Origin: Methylobacterium sp. J-088
GTDB taxonomy: Bacteria > Pseudomonadota > Alphaproteobacteria > Rhizobiales > Beijerinckiaceae
Assembly (NCBI RefSeq): GCF_022829295.1
Contig: NZ_JAKSYH010000046.1
Span: forward strand, 52,456 to 116,455
Length of the DNA stretch: 64,000 nt
Direction: 5' to 3'
The position numbers were made by a program, and so were the translations under genes. Under the pieces are notes generated by a model, which saw only the letters and a list, made by a program, of their open reading frames with translations, made no database searches and was not told where the DNA came from. The number at the start of each line of letters is the position of its first letter. Within the stretch, counting starts at the first letter, position 1. Positions 27,003 through 38,198 of the stretch are shown here, in pieces.

Positions 27003-27097
27003 GATGCGCGGTCGCCGCTCAGCCCTATCCAACACCGATATGTGAATCTGGTAGCCCGAAGAGGGAAGAGGGAGAGACGCGTAAGCGCTCGCTCCGG

Positions 27098-28396
27098 TCA
27101 CGCCCCCAGCACCTTGAGCACGTCCCGCGCCGCACGCTCGCCGTCCAGGGTTGCGCCGCCGACCGTCATGGCGCCGCCGCCGGCCAGCGCCTCCCCGGCG
27201 AGGAACACCCGCCCACCCACCGGTGCGCGCAGGCGGTCGCGGGCCTCCGCGTGGCCGGGCGCCGCGATGGAATAGGACCCGTTGGCGTAGGGATCCGTCC
27301 ACCACGCGGCGAGTCGTCCCGCCTGGACCACGCCCCGGGCCTTGCCGCCCAGGATCGCGCCCAGGCGCTCGGTGGCGAACGCCACCGCCGCCGCCTCGCC
27401 GGCCCGGCACAGGTCGCGGGCACCGTCGCCGCCGAGATTGGCCACCGCCAGGGGCCGCCCGAACGGGCCCATCTCGAAGTACAGCGTCGGACCGCCAGTC
27501 GCGATCGAGACCGCGTCCCCGAATGCCGCCGGATCGATCTTGGCCGGGTCCAGCCGCAGGCCGATCTTCGTGTAGGCGCCCATGTGCAGCCCATCGAGCG
27601 CCGTCCGGTGCGGCTCGGGCAGGCCGGGCGTGAACCGGAGGGCGCCGCTGTGCAGAACGCCCACCGGCACCGTGACGATGACGGCCGCGGCCGATCGGGT
27701 GCCCCGCGCGGTCTCGACCCGGACGTCCGGCCCGGACCAGTCGATCGCCTGAACCGGGCAGCCGAGCGTCACCGGCAGGTCGGCGAAGTGGCGCGCGAGG
27801 AGGTTGCCGTAGCCATCGACCCACAGGTCGGTTCCGGACCAGAGCCGGTCGTAATCGACCGCCGAGACCCGCTCGGGATCCTCGCCGAGCGACAGCCGGC
27901 TCAGGCCCGCCGCAGCCCGTTCGGTATCGGGACCGCCGGCCCGGGCCGCCTCGGCGAGCGACGGGTCACCACCCTTCGGTTGCAGCAGCGCGTCGAGACC
28001 GGAAAACCCCGCCCGGCGGGCGGCCTGCTCGGGCTGCGTGGCGGGGCGGCCGTCGATCGTGAGGGTGCGCGCCCAGCCGTCCTCGCGGGCGAACCGCGCG
28101 CCGGCTGCCCGGGCGATCGGCGCCCAGGGATTGCGCTCGGCCCAGTGAATGTACTCGGCACCGGCGTCGAACGGGCAGTCGGGGCCCAGGGCGGTGTCGG
28201 TGAAGGCCCGGCCGCCGATGCGGTCCCGCGCCTCGAGGAGCGTGACGCCCTGGCCCGCATCCCGCAGGCGAGACGCCGCCGCCAAACCCGCCGACCCGGC
28301 GCCGACCACCACCACGCTGCCGCCGCTCGCCGCCACGCGAAGCGCCGGAGCCGCGAGCAGGGGAGCGGCGAGGATCGCGCGTCGGGTCGGTCGCAT
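27098..28396 (-). CDS. Flavin-dependent amine oxidase, exported
   Basis: A 432-residue FAD amine oxidase. The N-terminus MRPTRRAILAAPLLAAPALR looks like a Tat-type signal, and the dinucleotide-binding motif VVVVGAGSAGLAAASRLRDAG follows at about residue 28. GGRAFTD is the FAD-phosphate site. The substrate-domain half runs through VIVTVPVGVLHSG, and the C-terminal FAD motif is VFLAGEALAGGGAMTVGGA. It probably oxidises primary or polyamine-type amines. The ATG at 28396 is chosen because it opens the signal; longer frames upstream only cover the neighbouring small gene in another frame. Confidence 0.9.
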   Translation of the reverse strand: MRPTRRAILAAPLLAAPALRVAASGGSVVVVGAGSAGLAAASRLRDAGQGVTLLEARDRIGGRAFTDTALGPDCPFDAGAEYIHWAERNPWAPIARAAGARFAREDGWARTLTIDGRPATQPEQAARRAGFSGLDALLQPKGGDPSLAEAARAGGPDTERAAAGLSRLSLGEDPERVSAVDYDRLWSGTDLWVDGYGNLLARHFADLPVTLGCPVQAIDWSGPDVRVETARGTRSAAAVIVTVPVGVLHSGALRFTPGLPEPHRTALDGLHMGAYTKIGLRLDPAKIDPAAFGDAVSIATGGPTLYFEMGPFGRPLAVANLGGDGARDLCRAGEAAAVAFATERLGAILGGKARGVVQAGRLAAWWTDPYANGSYSIAAPGHAEARDRLRAPVGGRVFLAGEALAGGGAMTVGGATLDGERAARDVLKVLGA

Positions 28397-28443
28397 GGCG
28401 GCTCCTCGATCAAACCCCGGAGCCGGCGAACGGAGAGCTGGCT

Positions 28444-28728
28444 CTAGCCTCGCGCGCCCGGGGTACTGGAGCGCTTCTCCATCATCGCCTTGACCTGCAT
28501 CAGCTGGTCCCAGACCTGACCCGGCGAAGTCCCGAGGAAGTTGAATCCCGCGCTGACGCCCAGGTAGAGGCCGACGCAGATCAGCGGCACGAGAAACCAG
28601 GCCAGGATCTCTTCGCCGCGCTTCCGGCGGCGGCGGCGCTGACGCCGCTCCTCCCGCCAAGTCGTCTTCCTGGATGGTGCCGTCTGCGCGACGGGCGAGA
28701 GCGGACCCTCGTGCAGGTTGTCGGTCAT
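28444..28728 (-). CDS. Small single-span membrane protein
   Basis: A 94-residue protein with a strongly basic patch (REERRQRRRRRKRGEE) followed by one hydrophobic helix (ILAWFLVPLICVGLYLGVSA) and a short tail. By the positive-inside rule the basic part should stay in the cytoplasm. No family is recognised. It sits on the same strand as the amine oxidase (47 bp downstream) and clpA (91 bp upstream) and may be read with either. The coding call rests on codon pattern, start context and the clear membrane helix. Confidence 0.65.
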   Translation of the reverse strand: MTDNLHEGPLSPVAQTAPSRKTTWREERRQRRRRRKRGEEILAWFLVPLICVGLYLGVSAGFNFLGTSPGQVWDQLMQVKAMMEKRSSTPGARG

Positions 28729-28819
28729 CGGACGCCTCCTCGCCGCGGCGCTGTCGCGTCGCGGCGGTCATAGACCGGCAATTCCTAGTCTGGAAGGCCG
28801 CCGGCCGGCAGGCACACCA

Positions 28820-31315
<2,496 letters not shown>

Positions 31316-31353
31316 AGCTGGCCTCTGTCCTTCGTGCCTACCGCGAACGGCGC

Positions 31354-31743
31354 CTACTTTTTTTCCATAACGCACTGGAGAGGATGTTGGTGTTTGCGTG
31401 CGAAGTCCATGACCTGCGTCACCTTGGTCTCCGCCACCTCGTAGGTGAACACCCCGCACTCGCCGACCCCGTTCTGATGCACGTGCATCATGATCTGGTA
31501 GGCGTCCTCGTGGCTCTTGTTGAAGAAGCGCTCGACCACCAGCACGACGAATTCCATCGGCGTGTAGTCGTCGTTCAGGAGCAGGACCCGGTAGAGGCTC
31601 GGTCGCTTCGTCCGGGTCTTGGTACGGGTGATGATCGCGGTGTTGGACCGGTCGTCGCCGCCCGGCGCGCGCGAGCCGGAGGCCGTGACCGGCCGCGCAA
31701 TCCCCATCGAACGTGCGGTGCCCTGGTGGGGGACCTGAGTCAT
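31354..31743 (-). CDS. clpS: ClpS, N-end rule adaptor
   Basis: A 129-residue adaptor that binds N-degron residues and docks on the ClpA N-domain. The hallmark [16 protein letters not shown] is present, and [21 protein letters not shown] follows, covering the substrate pocket and the ClpA contact. A 50-residue flexible basic N-terminal arm (to about TRTKRPSLY) precedes the domain, as in other alphaproteobacteria. The ATG at 31743 is used; an upstream in-frame start adds an unlikely tail. It is co-directional with clpA, 38 bp upstream of it. Confidence 0.96.
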   Translation of the reverse strand: MTQVPHQGTARSMGIARPVTASGSRAPGGDDRSNTAIITRTKTRTKRPSLYRVLLLNDDYTPMEFVVLVVERFFNKSHEDAYQIMMHVHQNGVGECGVFTYEVAETKVTQVMDFARKHQHPLQCVMEKK

Positions 31744-31846
31744 GTGCGTCGAACCGATCCCTCGATTGGAGCGGGCGTCGCCGACTGCGAAGGCCGATCC
31801 CGTCCTGGCCCTGCCGGGAGCAACGCGCGGCTCCTCTGTCCCTAAT

Positions 31847-32263
31847 CTACAGACGGTGAGCCGACTTCGCCAGACGCCTGCGCGCACTTGTCCGTCCCGC
31901 TGAGCTTGCGACTGGCGCACGGCCCCCGACCCGCTCATGCGCCCGGGTGGGATGGGGGGCCGGCGGCCGCATCGGATCGGCGGTGGGAATTGTGATCTGG
32001 TCTGCGGTCACCGCCGAACGCGCGGTCCGGCGTGCTCCGCCCCGCTGGGGATAGGTGGACTGAGCCGCCAGGATCTCGGCCGGATCGCGGGTTGCGGCGC
32101 GGGTCCGGGCCGGGGCCGCACGATCGTCGAGGCCCTGCTTGATGGAAATGGTCCACGTGATCTCGAGGGTCTGGCCGGTCCGTCCGGTGACGCCGAGCCG
32201 CCGCCGCGGCGCGCCGAAGTCGGCCGGATCCAGAAAAGACGGGTGGGGGTCGCGCGTCAGCAT
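31847..32263 (-). CDS. Possible hypothetical protein upstream of clpS
   Basis: An open frame of 138 codons with a high proportion of G/C third positions and an ATG at 32263. The translation is Arg/Ala/Pro-rich, with a single structured-looking section ([17 protein letters not shown]) and no signal, membrane helix or known motif. High-GC genomes produce such frames by chance, so this may not be a gene. It would be co-directional with clpS. The remaining gap up to 32619 (about 350 bp) holds no gene that I can recognise and should contain the promoter of the carboxypeptidase gene. Confidence 0.3.
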   Translation of the reverse strand: MLTRDPHPSFLDPADFGAPRRRLGVTGRTGQTLEITWTISIKQGLDDRAAPARTRAATRDPAEILAAQSTYPQRGGARRTARSAVTADQITIPTADPMRPPAPHPTRAHERVGGRAPVASSAGRTSARRRLAKSAHRL

Positions 32264-32619
32264 GGCCGAACTCCCGGCCGCCGCCTGCCGGTCGGGGCCG
32301 GGCAGCTGTATCGGATCTGTCTCCGACTGTGTGCGCCGTATCCGGCAGCGTCAAGCGGCGACAATTCGGTTGGCGCGCGGACTTGGCGCGGCGCGACACG
32401 CCCTCCCCCCTCCGCGGCTGTGGGCGTATCGCGGGCCCGCCGTCCGGCCCGCAACCATCAGCAGAAACGTCACAACCCGATACGCGCGGCGATCGCATTA
32501 ACGGGCCTGTAACTGCACTTGCCTAACTCTGCGGTGATGCAGCGGGGCCACGCGACCGGCGCCGCTCCGCTCTAGGGACACGACCGGCGCGTGCCGGTCT
32601 CGCGAGGCAATCAGGCGTG

Positions 32620-34113
32620 ATGCGTAGCGTAGTAGGCCGCTCTCGGACGATTCCCGCGCTGCCGGCCGCGATCCTGGCCGCCGCGGTTCTGTCCACCCTC
32701 GCCGCCCCGGCCGAGGCCCGGCGTGGACGACACCACCACCACGCCCGCGCGGCCGGCGGCGGCTACAACCCGCCCTACGCCGCCATGGTGGTCGACGTGA
32801 AGAGCGGCAAGACCCTCCACGCGGTCAACGAGGATGCGCTGCGCCATCCCGCCTCGATCACCAAGGTGATGACCCTCTACCTGCTGTTCGAGCAGATGGA
32901 GCGTGGCAAGTTCGCCCTCGATTCCGATCTGACCATCTCGGCCCATGCCGCCGCCCAGGCGCCCTCGAAGCTCGGCCTGCGGCCCGGCCAGACCATTGCG
33001 GTCGAGGACGCCATCAAGGCGATCGTGACCAAGTCGGCCAACGACGTGGCCTGCGCCATCGGCGAGAACATCGCGGGCTCCGAGGAGCGCTTCGCCCAGA
33101 TGATGACCGCCAAGGCCCATGCCCTCGGCATGAGCCGGACGCACTACGCCAACGCTTCGGGCCTGCCCGATCCCGACCAGCTCACCACGGCCCGGGATCT
33201 CACCGTGCTGGCCCGGGCGATCCAGGACCGTTTCCCGCATTATTACCGCTACTTCCAAACGCGGTCCTTCGCGTTCCGCGGTCGGGTCATCGGCAACCAC
33301 AACCACCTGCTGGGCAACGTCCAGGGCGTGGACGGGATCAAGACCGGCTACACCCGGGATTCGGGCTTCAACCTGATGACGGCGGCGAAGTCCGAGGGCC
33401 GGCAGATCGTGGCGATCGTGCTGGGCGGAAAGTCCGGCGCGGGCCGCGATCGGATCATGGCCGACCTCGTCCGCTCCAGCCTGCCGCACGCCTATGCCGG
33501 CGCCCGGATCTCGCCGCCCACCACCGAGGTCGCCGAGCGCGCCCGCCCGGCGGTCGTCGCCGACGGCGTGTCGCGGACCCGCACGCAGGTTGTCTCCGCG
33601 GACGACGAGGATGTCGAGACCACCGGCACCACCGGCGAGCCCCTGGACCTCTCGCCCAAAGCCGCCGCCACCACGACGCCGGGCGGCAAGTACCCGCTTG
33701 AAACCTGGAAGCCCGGTCCCCAGGGAGTTCCGAAATCTGCCCAGGCGTATGCCGGCGGAAGCAGCGCCCAGGCGCCCTTCCCCGGTGCCAGCAAAACAGT
33801 GGCGCGCGTGGCCTCGGTCGAGCGCGACGAGCCGCCGAAGGCGGTCACCGGCGCCCGCGTCGTGCCGACCGCCTGGGTGATCCAGCTCGGCGCCATGGAC
33901 GACGAAACCAAAGCCCGCTCGATGCTCTCGGAGGCCCGCGCCAAGGTCGGCGGCAGCCTGTCGAAGGCGGCCCCCTACACGGTCAAGGTCGAGCATGGCG
34001 GCACCACCCTGTTCCGCGCCCGCTTCTCGGGCTTCGCAGAGCAGGATTCCGCGCAGGATGCCTGCTCGGCCCTGAAGCGCAGCGGCTTCAGCTGCTTCGC
34101 GACCCGAAGCTGA
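32620..34113 (+). CDS. D-alanyl-D-alanine carboxypeptidase with C-terminal SPOR domain
   Basis: A 497-residue periplasmic penicillin-binding protein (DacA/DacC-like) that trims the terminal D-Ala of peptidoglycan stem peptides. A signal peptide (residues 1-33) is followed by a His-rich spacer. The active-site motifs are SITK (Ser79), SAN (139-141) and KTG (241-243, in GIKTGYT). After a Pro/Thr/Ala-rich linker, residues 415-497 form a SPOR domain (WVIQLGAMDDETKARSML, then FRARFSGFAEQDSAQDAC) that binds denuded glycan at division sites. The ATG at 32620 follows an in-frame GTG that could also serve as start. Confidence 0.94.
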   Translation: MRSVVGRSRTIPALPAAILAAAVLSTLAAPAEARRGRHHHHARAAGGGYNPPYAAMVVDVKSGKTLHAVNEDALRHPASITKVMTLYLLFEQMERGKFALDSDLTISAHAAAQAPSKLGLRPGQTIAVEDAIKAIVTKSANDVACAIGENIAGSEERFAQMMTAKAHALGMSRTHYANASGLPDPDQLTTARDLTVLARAIQDRFPHYYRYFQTRSFAFRGRVIGNHNHLLGNVQGVDGIKTGYTRDSGFNLMTAAKSEGRQIVAIVLGGKSGAGRDRIMADLVRSSLPHAYAGARISPPTTEVAERARPAVVADGVSRTRTQVVSADDEDVETTGTTGEPLDLSPKAAATTTPGGKYPLETWKPGPQGVPKSAQAYAGGSSAQAPFPGASKTVARVASVERDEPPKAVTGARVVPTAWVIQLGAMDDETKARSMLSEARAKVGGSLSKAAPYTVKVEHGGTTLFRARFSGFAEQDSAQDACSALKRSGFSCFATRS

Positions 34114-34215
34114 CCGACGAGGACCGGCCGGCGCCGACCGCGCCGACAGGATGTGCCGCGACGCCGTTCGCCCGCGGCCGAGACCGATCCATTTTCTGAC
34201 AACGCGCGCGGAGTA

Positions 34216-35061
34216 TCAGCGATGTCGGTTCAAAAGCCTGTCCCGGGCGGCGTTGACGCGCGCCGCGCCCTCGGCGCTTCCCCCCTGGTCGGGGTGGGCG
34301 CGCTTCATCAGCGACCGGTGGGCCGTCCGGATCTGCTCAGCGGTCGCCCCGCGCTGAAGCCCCAGGATCTGGTACGCCTCCTCCTGCGTCAGCGCCCCTG
34401 GGTTCGGCGGGCGGCGCGTCCCCGGGTCGCGATCACGCTCAGCGTCTACACGCCAGCCGGGCGCCCGGCGGTCGAGATACGGCTCTAGCAGGGCGACGCC
34501 CATCGGGTCGCGAACCCGGCAGAGCCGCAGCAGACTGACGACCGCGTCGGTCGGCATGGCGTCGAGCCACACCCCCGCCTGTGGCCCCCCGGTCACGCGG
34601 CCGGTGCGCAGGCTCCCGTCGGGGCGCAGATGCGCCTCGATCAGCGTCGTGCGGAAGCGACGATCCTGGGACGCGTAGGGATCGCGCGGCGCAGGGGGGG
34701 CGCGCGGCGTCGGGGGATCGCGCGGCGCCGGGGTCGGGTCCGGATAAAGGGGATTTTGAGGATCACGGGGATTGTTCGCGGCCCCCGACCGGATCAGGCG
34801 GCGCAGCCGCGCCGTCATCGAGTCCTGTCCCTCGATCATCCAAACGCCGCTCAGGCCGAGCAGTGCCGCCAGAACGAGGTTGCCGTGCAGGAGCAGAAAG
34901 CCGCCCGCCAGCAGCGACACCGCGCCGAGTGTCCGCGTTCCGCCCATCATGGCGCCGAACCCCTGGCCGAGGGCGCGTCTCAGGCGCCGGCCGAGGCCGT
35001 CTTTGTTCTTCGACAGCCACCAGAGCGTCAGGCATGCGAGCAGGCCGGCAAACAGCGCCAT
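34216..35061 (-). CDS. Membrane-anchored J-domain protein (TIM14/Pam18-like)
   Basis: A 281-residue DnaJ-domain protein with one or two N-terminal hydrophobic segments (LFAGLLACLTLWWLSK and a second near residue 50), a Pro/Arg-rich linker, an unnamed middle domain, and a C-terminal J-domain holding the HPD motif in KRAHPDQGG preceded by EEAYQILGLQRGATAEQIR. The J-domain at the very end, behind a membrane anchor, is the Pam18/TIM14 layout found in alphaproteobacteria and would recruit DnaK to the membrane. It starts at 35061, two bases after the stop of the secreted-protein gene. Confidence 0.88.
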   Translation of the reverse strand: MALFAGLLACLTLWWLSKNKDGLGRRLRRALGQGFGAMMGGTRTLGAVSLLAGGFLLLHGNLVLAALLGLSGVWMIEGQDSMTARLRRLIRSGAANNPRDPQNPLYPDPTPAPRDPPTPRAPPAPRDPYASQDRRFRTTLIEAHLRPDGSLRTGRVTGGPQAGVWLDAMPTDAVVSLLRLCRVRDPMGVALLEPYLDRRAPGWRVDAERDRDPGTRRPPNPGALTQEEAYQILGLQRGATAEQIRTAHRSLMKRAHPDQGGSAEGAARVNAARDRLLNRHR

Positions 35062-35063
35062 GG

Positions 35064-35315
35064 TCAGCGCCGCACGCCGTACGCGGCCGAGGCATGGCCG
35101 CCGATCCGCACGGTCGTGCCGTCGCCCAGATCGTAGACCCCCTCCCGGCGCGTCGGCGCGGGCCGGGTGCCGGCCGTGCAGCCGGGCTGCGGCGGCAGCC
35201 GCACGCCCTCCGGCAGGTCTTCCGGGCATAGGCGTGAGCGCGCCGGTTGCTCGGCGGCGTGCGAGGCTCCGGCAGCGGCGAGGGCCATGAGGACGGGGAG
35301 CAGCAGGGCCTTCAC
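35064..35315 (-). CDS. Small secreted protein
   Basis: An 83-residue precursor with a clear signal peptide (MKALLLPVLMALAAAGASHA). The mature part is about 63 residues with two cysteines (LCPEDLP and PGCTAG) that could pair, and ends in a beta-rich YDLGDGTTVRIGGHASAAYG. I do not recognise a family. Its start overlaps the htrA-like stop by four bases and its stop is two bases from the J-domain gene, so the three form one operon; a periplasmic protein-quality role would fit but is inference. Confidence 0.8.
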   Translation of the reverse strand: MKALLLPVLMALAAAGASHAAEQPARSRLCPEDLPEGVRLPPQPGCTAGTRPAPTRREGVYDLGDGTTVRIGGHASAAYGVRR

Positions 35316-36448
35316 TGGCGATTCTCCGCCACATCCGTCGTGGTGATCCGGACCTGCCGGATCCGGCCGTCGCGCTCGACCTTCAGGGTCACCGCCGCAC
35401 CGAGCCCCGCCTCCTCGATCGCCGCGGTGAGGTCGGCCAGCCGATGGACCGGAGTGCCGTTGGCTTCCGCGATCACGTCTCCGAGATCGCCGGTCTGCGA
35501 ATTCACGCCGCGCAGGCCGGCCTGCGCGGCGGGCGAGGCGGGCAGGACCCGCACGATCACCACCCCGTCGATGCCGAGCCGCGCGGTGGCGGCCTCCTGC
35601 GCGGCGATGATGCCGATGCCGGGATTGCGCACCCGGCCGACCTTGATCAGTTCCGGCACGATCCGGTTCACCACGTCCACGGGGATCGCGAAGCCGATGC
35701 CGGCGCTCGCCCCGGAGGGCGACACGATCGCGGTGTTGACGCCGATCAGCCGACCGGCGGAATCGAGCAGCGGCCCGCCGGAATTGCCGGGGTTGATCGC
35801 CGCGTCGGTCTGGATGACGCCCGACACCTCCCGCCCCTCGCTGGTCGGCATCCGCCTGCGGACGGCGCTGATGACGCCGGTGGTCAGGGTGTGATCGAGG
35901 CCGAACGGGTTGCCGATCGCGAAGGTCGATTGCCCGACCTTGAGGTCCGCCGAGGTGCCGATCGCGAGCGGCGGCGGCATGTGCGTCACCTGGCCCAGCC
36001 GCAGGACCGCGAGGTCGTAGCTTGGCGCGAGCCCGACCAGGCTCGCCGACGCCACCGTGCCGTCGCTCAGCCGGACCGAGACGGAGCCCCCGCTCTGCGC
36101 CGCGTTCTGGACGACGTGGGTGTTGGTGACGATGTGCCCGGCCCCGTCCCAGACGAAGCCGGTGCCGGTCTGGGTGCCGCCGCCCTGTTGTTCGCCGCCC
36201 TCGTCGTCGAGGTCGAGCAGGTCGCGGTTCTGCGCCGCGCCCTGCGCGAAGACGTGGACGACGGACGGGCTTGCCTGCTCGAACAGCCGGATCGTGGCCT
36301 GCTCGGACTGCGCGAGATCGCCGCGGGCGGTCACGGCCCGGGGCGTGTCTGCGGAGTACAACAGCGGCTGCAGGTAGGGCTGGGCCACGTACAGCGCCAG
36401 CAGGACCAGAACCGCGGCGAGCACGAAGCGCACGGTACGATCCGGCAC
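35312..36448 (-). CDS. HtrA/DegP-like trypsin-family serine protease with one PDZ domain
   Basis: A 378-residue periplasmic protease anchored by an N-terminal hydrophobic segment (residues 7-22). The triad is His111 (NTHVV), Asp145 (SYDLAVL) and Ser223 (GNSGGP). IGNPFGLDHTLTTG supplies the usual specificity strand, and one PDZ domain follows (about residues 280-370), making it DegS-like in layout rather than two-PDZ DegP. It would act in envelope stress and protein quality control. It is the first gene of an overlapping operon with the small secreted protein and J-domain genes. Confidence 0.93.
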   Translation of the reverse strand: MPDRTVRFVLAAVLVLLALYVAQPYLQPLLYSADTPRAVTARGDLAQSEQATIRLFEQASPSVVHVFAQGAAQNRDLLDLDDEGGEQQGGGTQTGTGFVWDGAGHIVTNTHVVQNAAQSGGSVSVRLSDGTVASASLVGLAPSYDLAVLRLGQVTHMPPPLAIGTSADLKVGQSTFAIGNPFGLDHTLTTGVISAVRRRMPTSEGREVSGVIQTDAAINPGNSGGPLLDSAGRLIGVNTAIVSPSGASAGIGFAIPVDVVNRIVPELIKVGRVRNPGIGIIAAQEAATARLGIDGVVIVRVLPASPAAQAGLRGVNSQTGDLGDVIAEANGTPVHRLADLTAAIEEAGLGAAVTLKVERDGRIRQVRITTTDVAENRQ

Positions 36449-36862
36449 GGATGTCTCCGAGAGAGAACCGGAGGTCGGCTCCGGCAGGCGCGGGTCTTAA
36501 GTGCGCGTTCAGGATCGAAGCGTCAACACAGGTGCGTACCGCCGCCTGCGGGCCTCAGACGTGTTCTGGCACACACGGGCGGGCGGAACAGACTGGCTAA
36601 CGGAATGGTCATCATTCGAGGACCACAATTCTCGCAAGTTCTCGGCAAAGCGTACGCGCTTAATACGGACTGGGAAAACGCGACCGCTGCGTCCATCGTG
36701 CTTACGCGGAGGACGCTGGTTTCGGAAACCGCCCGAATTGATCGCAAAGCCGCCGCAGAGATGCTTGCTTTGACGCTCAGACCCTCGATCCCCGCGCCGA
36801 GCCGGTTCAGGCCTGCGGTGGGTATCTGAACGGTCGCACACGGTTCGGAAGGACGAGTACCG
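36449..36862. other. Intergenic region upstream of the htrA operon and the 71-residue gene
   Basis: A 414-bp gap between divergent genes. It is less G+C-rich than its surroundings, and no frame in it has a convincing start, ribosome-binding site or codon pattern. A weak inverted repeat AAGCG-TACG-CGCTT lies at 36648-36661. The region should contain the promoters of both flanking genes. Nothing else stands out. Confidence 0.4.
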
Positions 36863-37078
36863 ATGGAAACTGAAGCTCTGGAACGGCCCGCCGATCTCAC
36901 GATCTGGCGTACGGCCCCGGCCAGCGCCCCGCTGGCGCAGCCCGAGCGGTTCAACACCCTGCGCGAGGCGATCAACGCCGCCGCCGGCGCCCTGGGCGAC
37001 CCGGCCAAGCAGCCCTGGATCATCACCGAGGAGGGCGAGATCCTGTCCCCCAACTGGATCCGTACCTACCTGAACTGA
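36863..37078 (+). CDS. Small hypothetical protein, 71 residues
   Basis: A short acidic protein without signal peptide or membrane helix. The C-terminal half (GDPAKQPWIITEEGEILSPNW) reads like a folded domain. The ATG at 36863 has an AAGGACG stretch upstream. Codon use matches neighbouring genes and the frame ends cleanly 59 bp before the convergent cyclase gene. I do not recognise a family; a small DNA- or protein-binding role is possible but unsupported. Confidence 0.68.
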   Translation: METEALERPADLTIWRTAPASAPLAQPERFNTLREAINAAAGALGDPAKQPWIITEEGEILSPNWIRTYLN

Positions 37079-37137
37079 CGGCTCCGCGCCGTTGACAGCG
37101 GGGATACCGGGGACAGGCGCATGCGCCCTCCCCGGCC

Positions 37138-38175
37138 TCACCCGGCCCTGATAACCCCGGATGGGCGGCGCCGGATTGCCGCGACCGCCAGGGGTGCCTC
37201 CCGCCCGCGCAGCGTGTGGTCGCCGAGATCCTCCGCGATAAAGGTGTCGGGCAGCGGCCCGATCCGGTCGAGGAGATCGGCCGAGACCAGCACGTGGACC
37301 CCCAGCGTCTTCGACAGGGCCTCCAACCGCGCGGTCGTGTTCACCACATCGCCGAAATACGCGATCTTGTGCCGCTCCAGCCCGATCTCGGCGGTGACAA
37401 CCGGTCCGCAATGCAGGGCCGCGCGGAATTCCGGCACTTGCCCGAAGCGGTTGCGCCATGCTTCGGCCTCGGCGGCGAGGCGTGCTTCGAAATCGAACAC
37501 GCACCGCAGGCAGGCGGCGTCACGGACGCCGCGCTCCATCGTCCAAGTCACCAGCGCCAGATCGCCGATATAATCGTCGATCGATCCCCGGGCCCGGGAG
37601 ACCGGCAACGCCAGGGCGTTGAACACCTGCCCGAGATAAGCCTGCGCCTCCCGGTCGCCGTGCTGGTCGGCGAACTGAGTCGAGCCGGTCACGTCGAGGA
37701 ACAGGAAGATCCGCTCCTCGCTGATCGGCCGGTGGTAGCGCCCGATCAGAAGGTTGGCGAACACCCCCGGGCCGATCAGGTCGCGGACCCGGAACACGAA
37801 CACCACGACGGCCGAGATGGCGAGCGCGTAGAGCAGCCCGGTATCGGTCATCAGCATCGCGTTCCGCTCGCTGTACATGAAGCGGAACAGGCGGTTGAGC
37901 ACGGTGCTGGCCAGCGCGTTCCCGACCACGATCAGGGCGACGTAGAGCGCAACCGTGGCGAGCAGGAACAGCGGCGTGGCGAGTCCCCGGATTCGCTCCC
38001 GCAGGGTCGGGAACAAGAGCCGCCGCTCGTACAGCATGATCGGCGTGCCGATGACCGCGCCGCGAATCGCCGCGCCGGCCAGGGGGCCGACGTCGAAGAT
38101 CGCCCCATAGAGCAGGCCCGCCAGCGCGCCGAGCGCGGGGGCGACGAGGACGAACCCGGGCGGCCGGAACCTCAT
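37138..38175 (-). CDS. Class III adenylate/guanylate cyclase-like protein with membrane domain
   Basis: A 345-residue protein with about four N-terminal membrane helices (to residue 145) and a C-terminal class III cyclase domain. Both metal-binding aspartates are visible (FLFLDVTGSTQFAD and DYIGDLALVTW), as are the Asn and Arg that handle the ribose and transition state (FGDVVNTTARLEAL). The Lys that selects adenine in many enzymes (KxIGD) is Asp here, so the nucleotide, or even activity, is uncertain. It lies 23 bp after egtD on the same strand and may be the last gene of that operon. Confidence 0.82.
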   Translation of the reverse strand: MRFRPPGFVLVAPALGALAGLLYGAIFDVGPLAGAAIRGAVIGTPIMLYERRLLFPTLRERIRGLATPLFLLATVALYVALIVVGNALASTVLNRLFRFMYSERNAMLMTDTGLLYALAISAVVVFVFRVRDLIGPGVFANLLIGRYHRPISEERIFLFLDVTGSTQFADQHGDREAQAYLGQVFNALALPVSRARGSIDDYIGDLALVTWTMERGVRDAACLRCVFDFEARLAAEAEAWRNRFGQVPEFRAALHCGPVVTAEIGLERHKIAYFGDVVNTTARLEALSKTLGVHVLVSADLLDRIGPLPDTFIAEDLGDHTLRGREAPLAVAAIRRRPSGVIRAG

Positions 38176-38198
38176 CGGCCCGGCCGTAGCCCGGATCC

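Noticed and set aside
36501..36773. A 90-codon + strand frame in the htrA upstream gap
   Set aside because: Poor codon pattern, low G+C at third positions and no ribosome-binding site.
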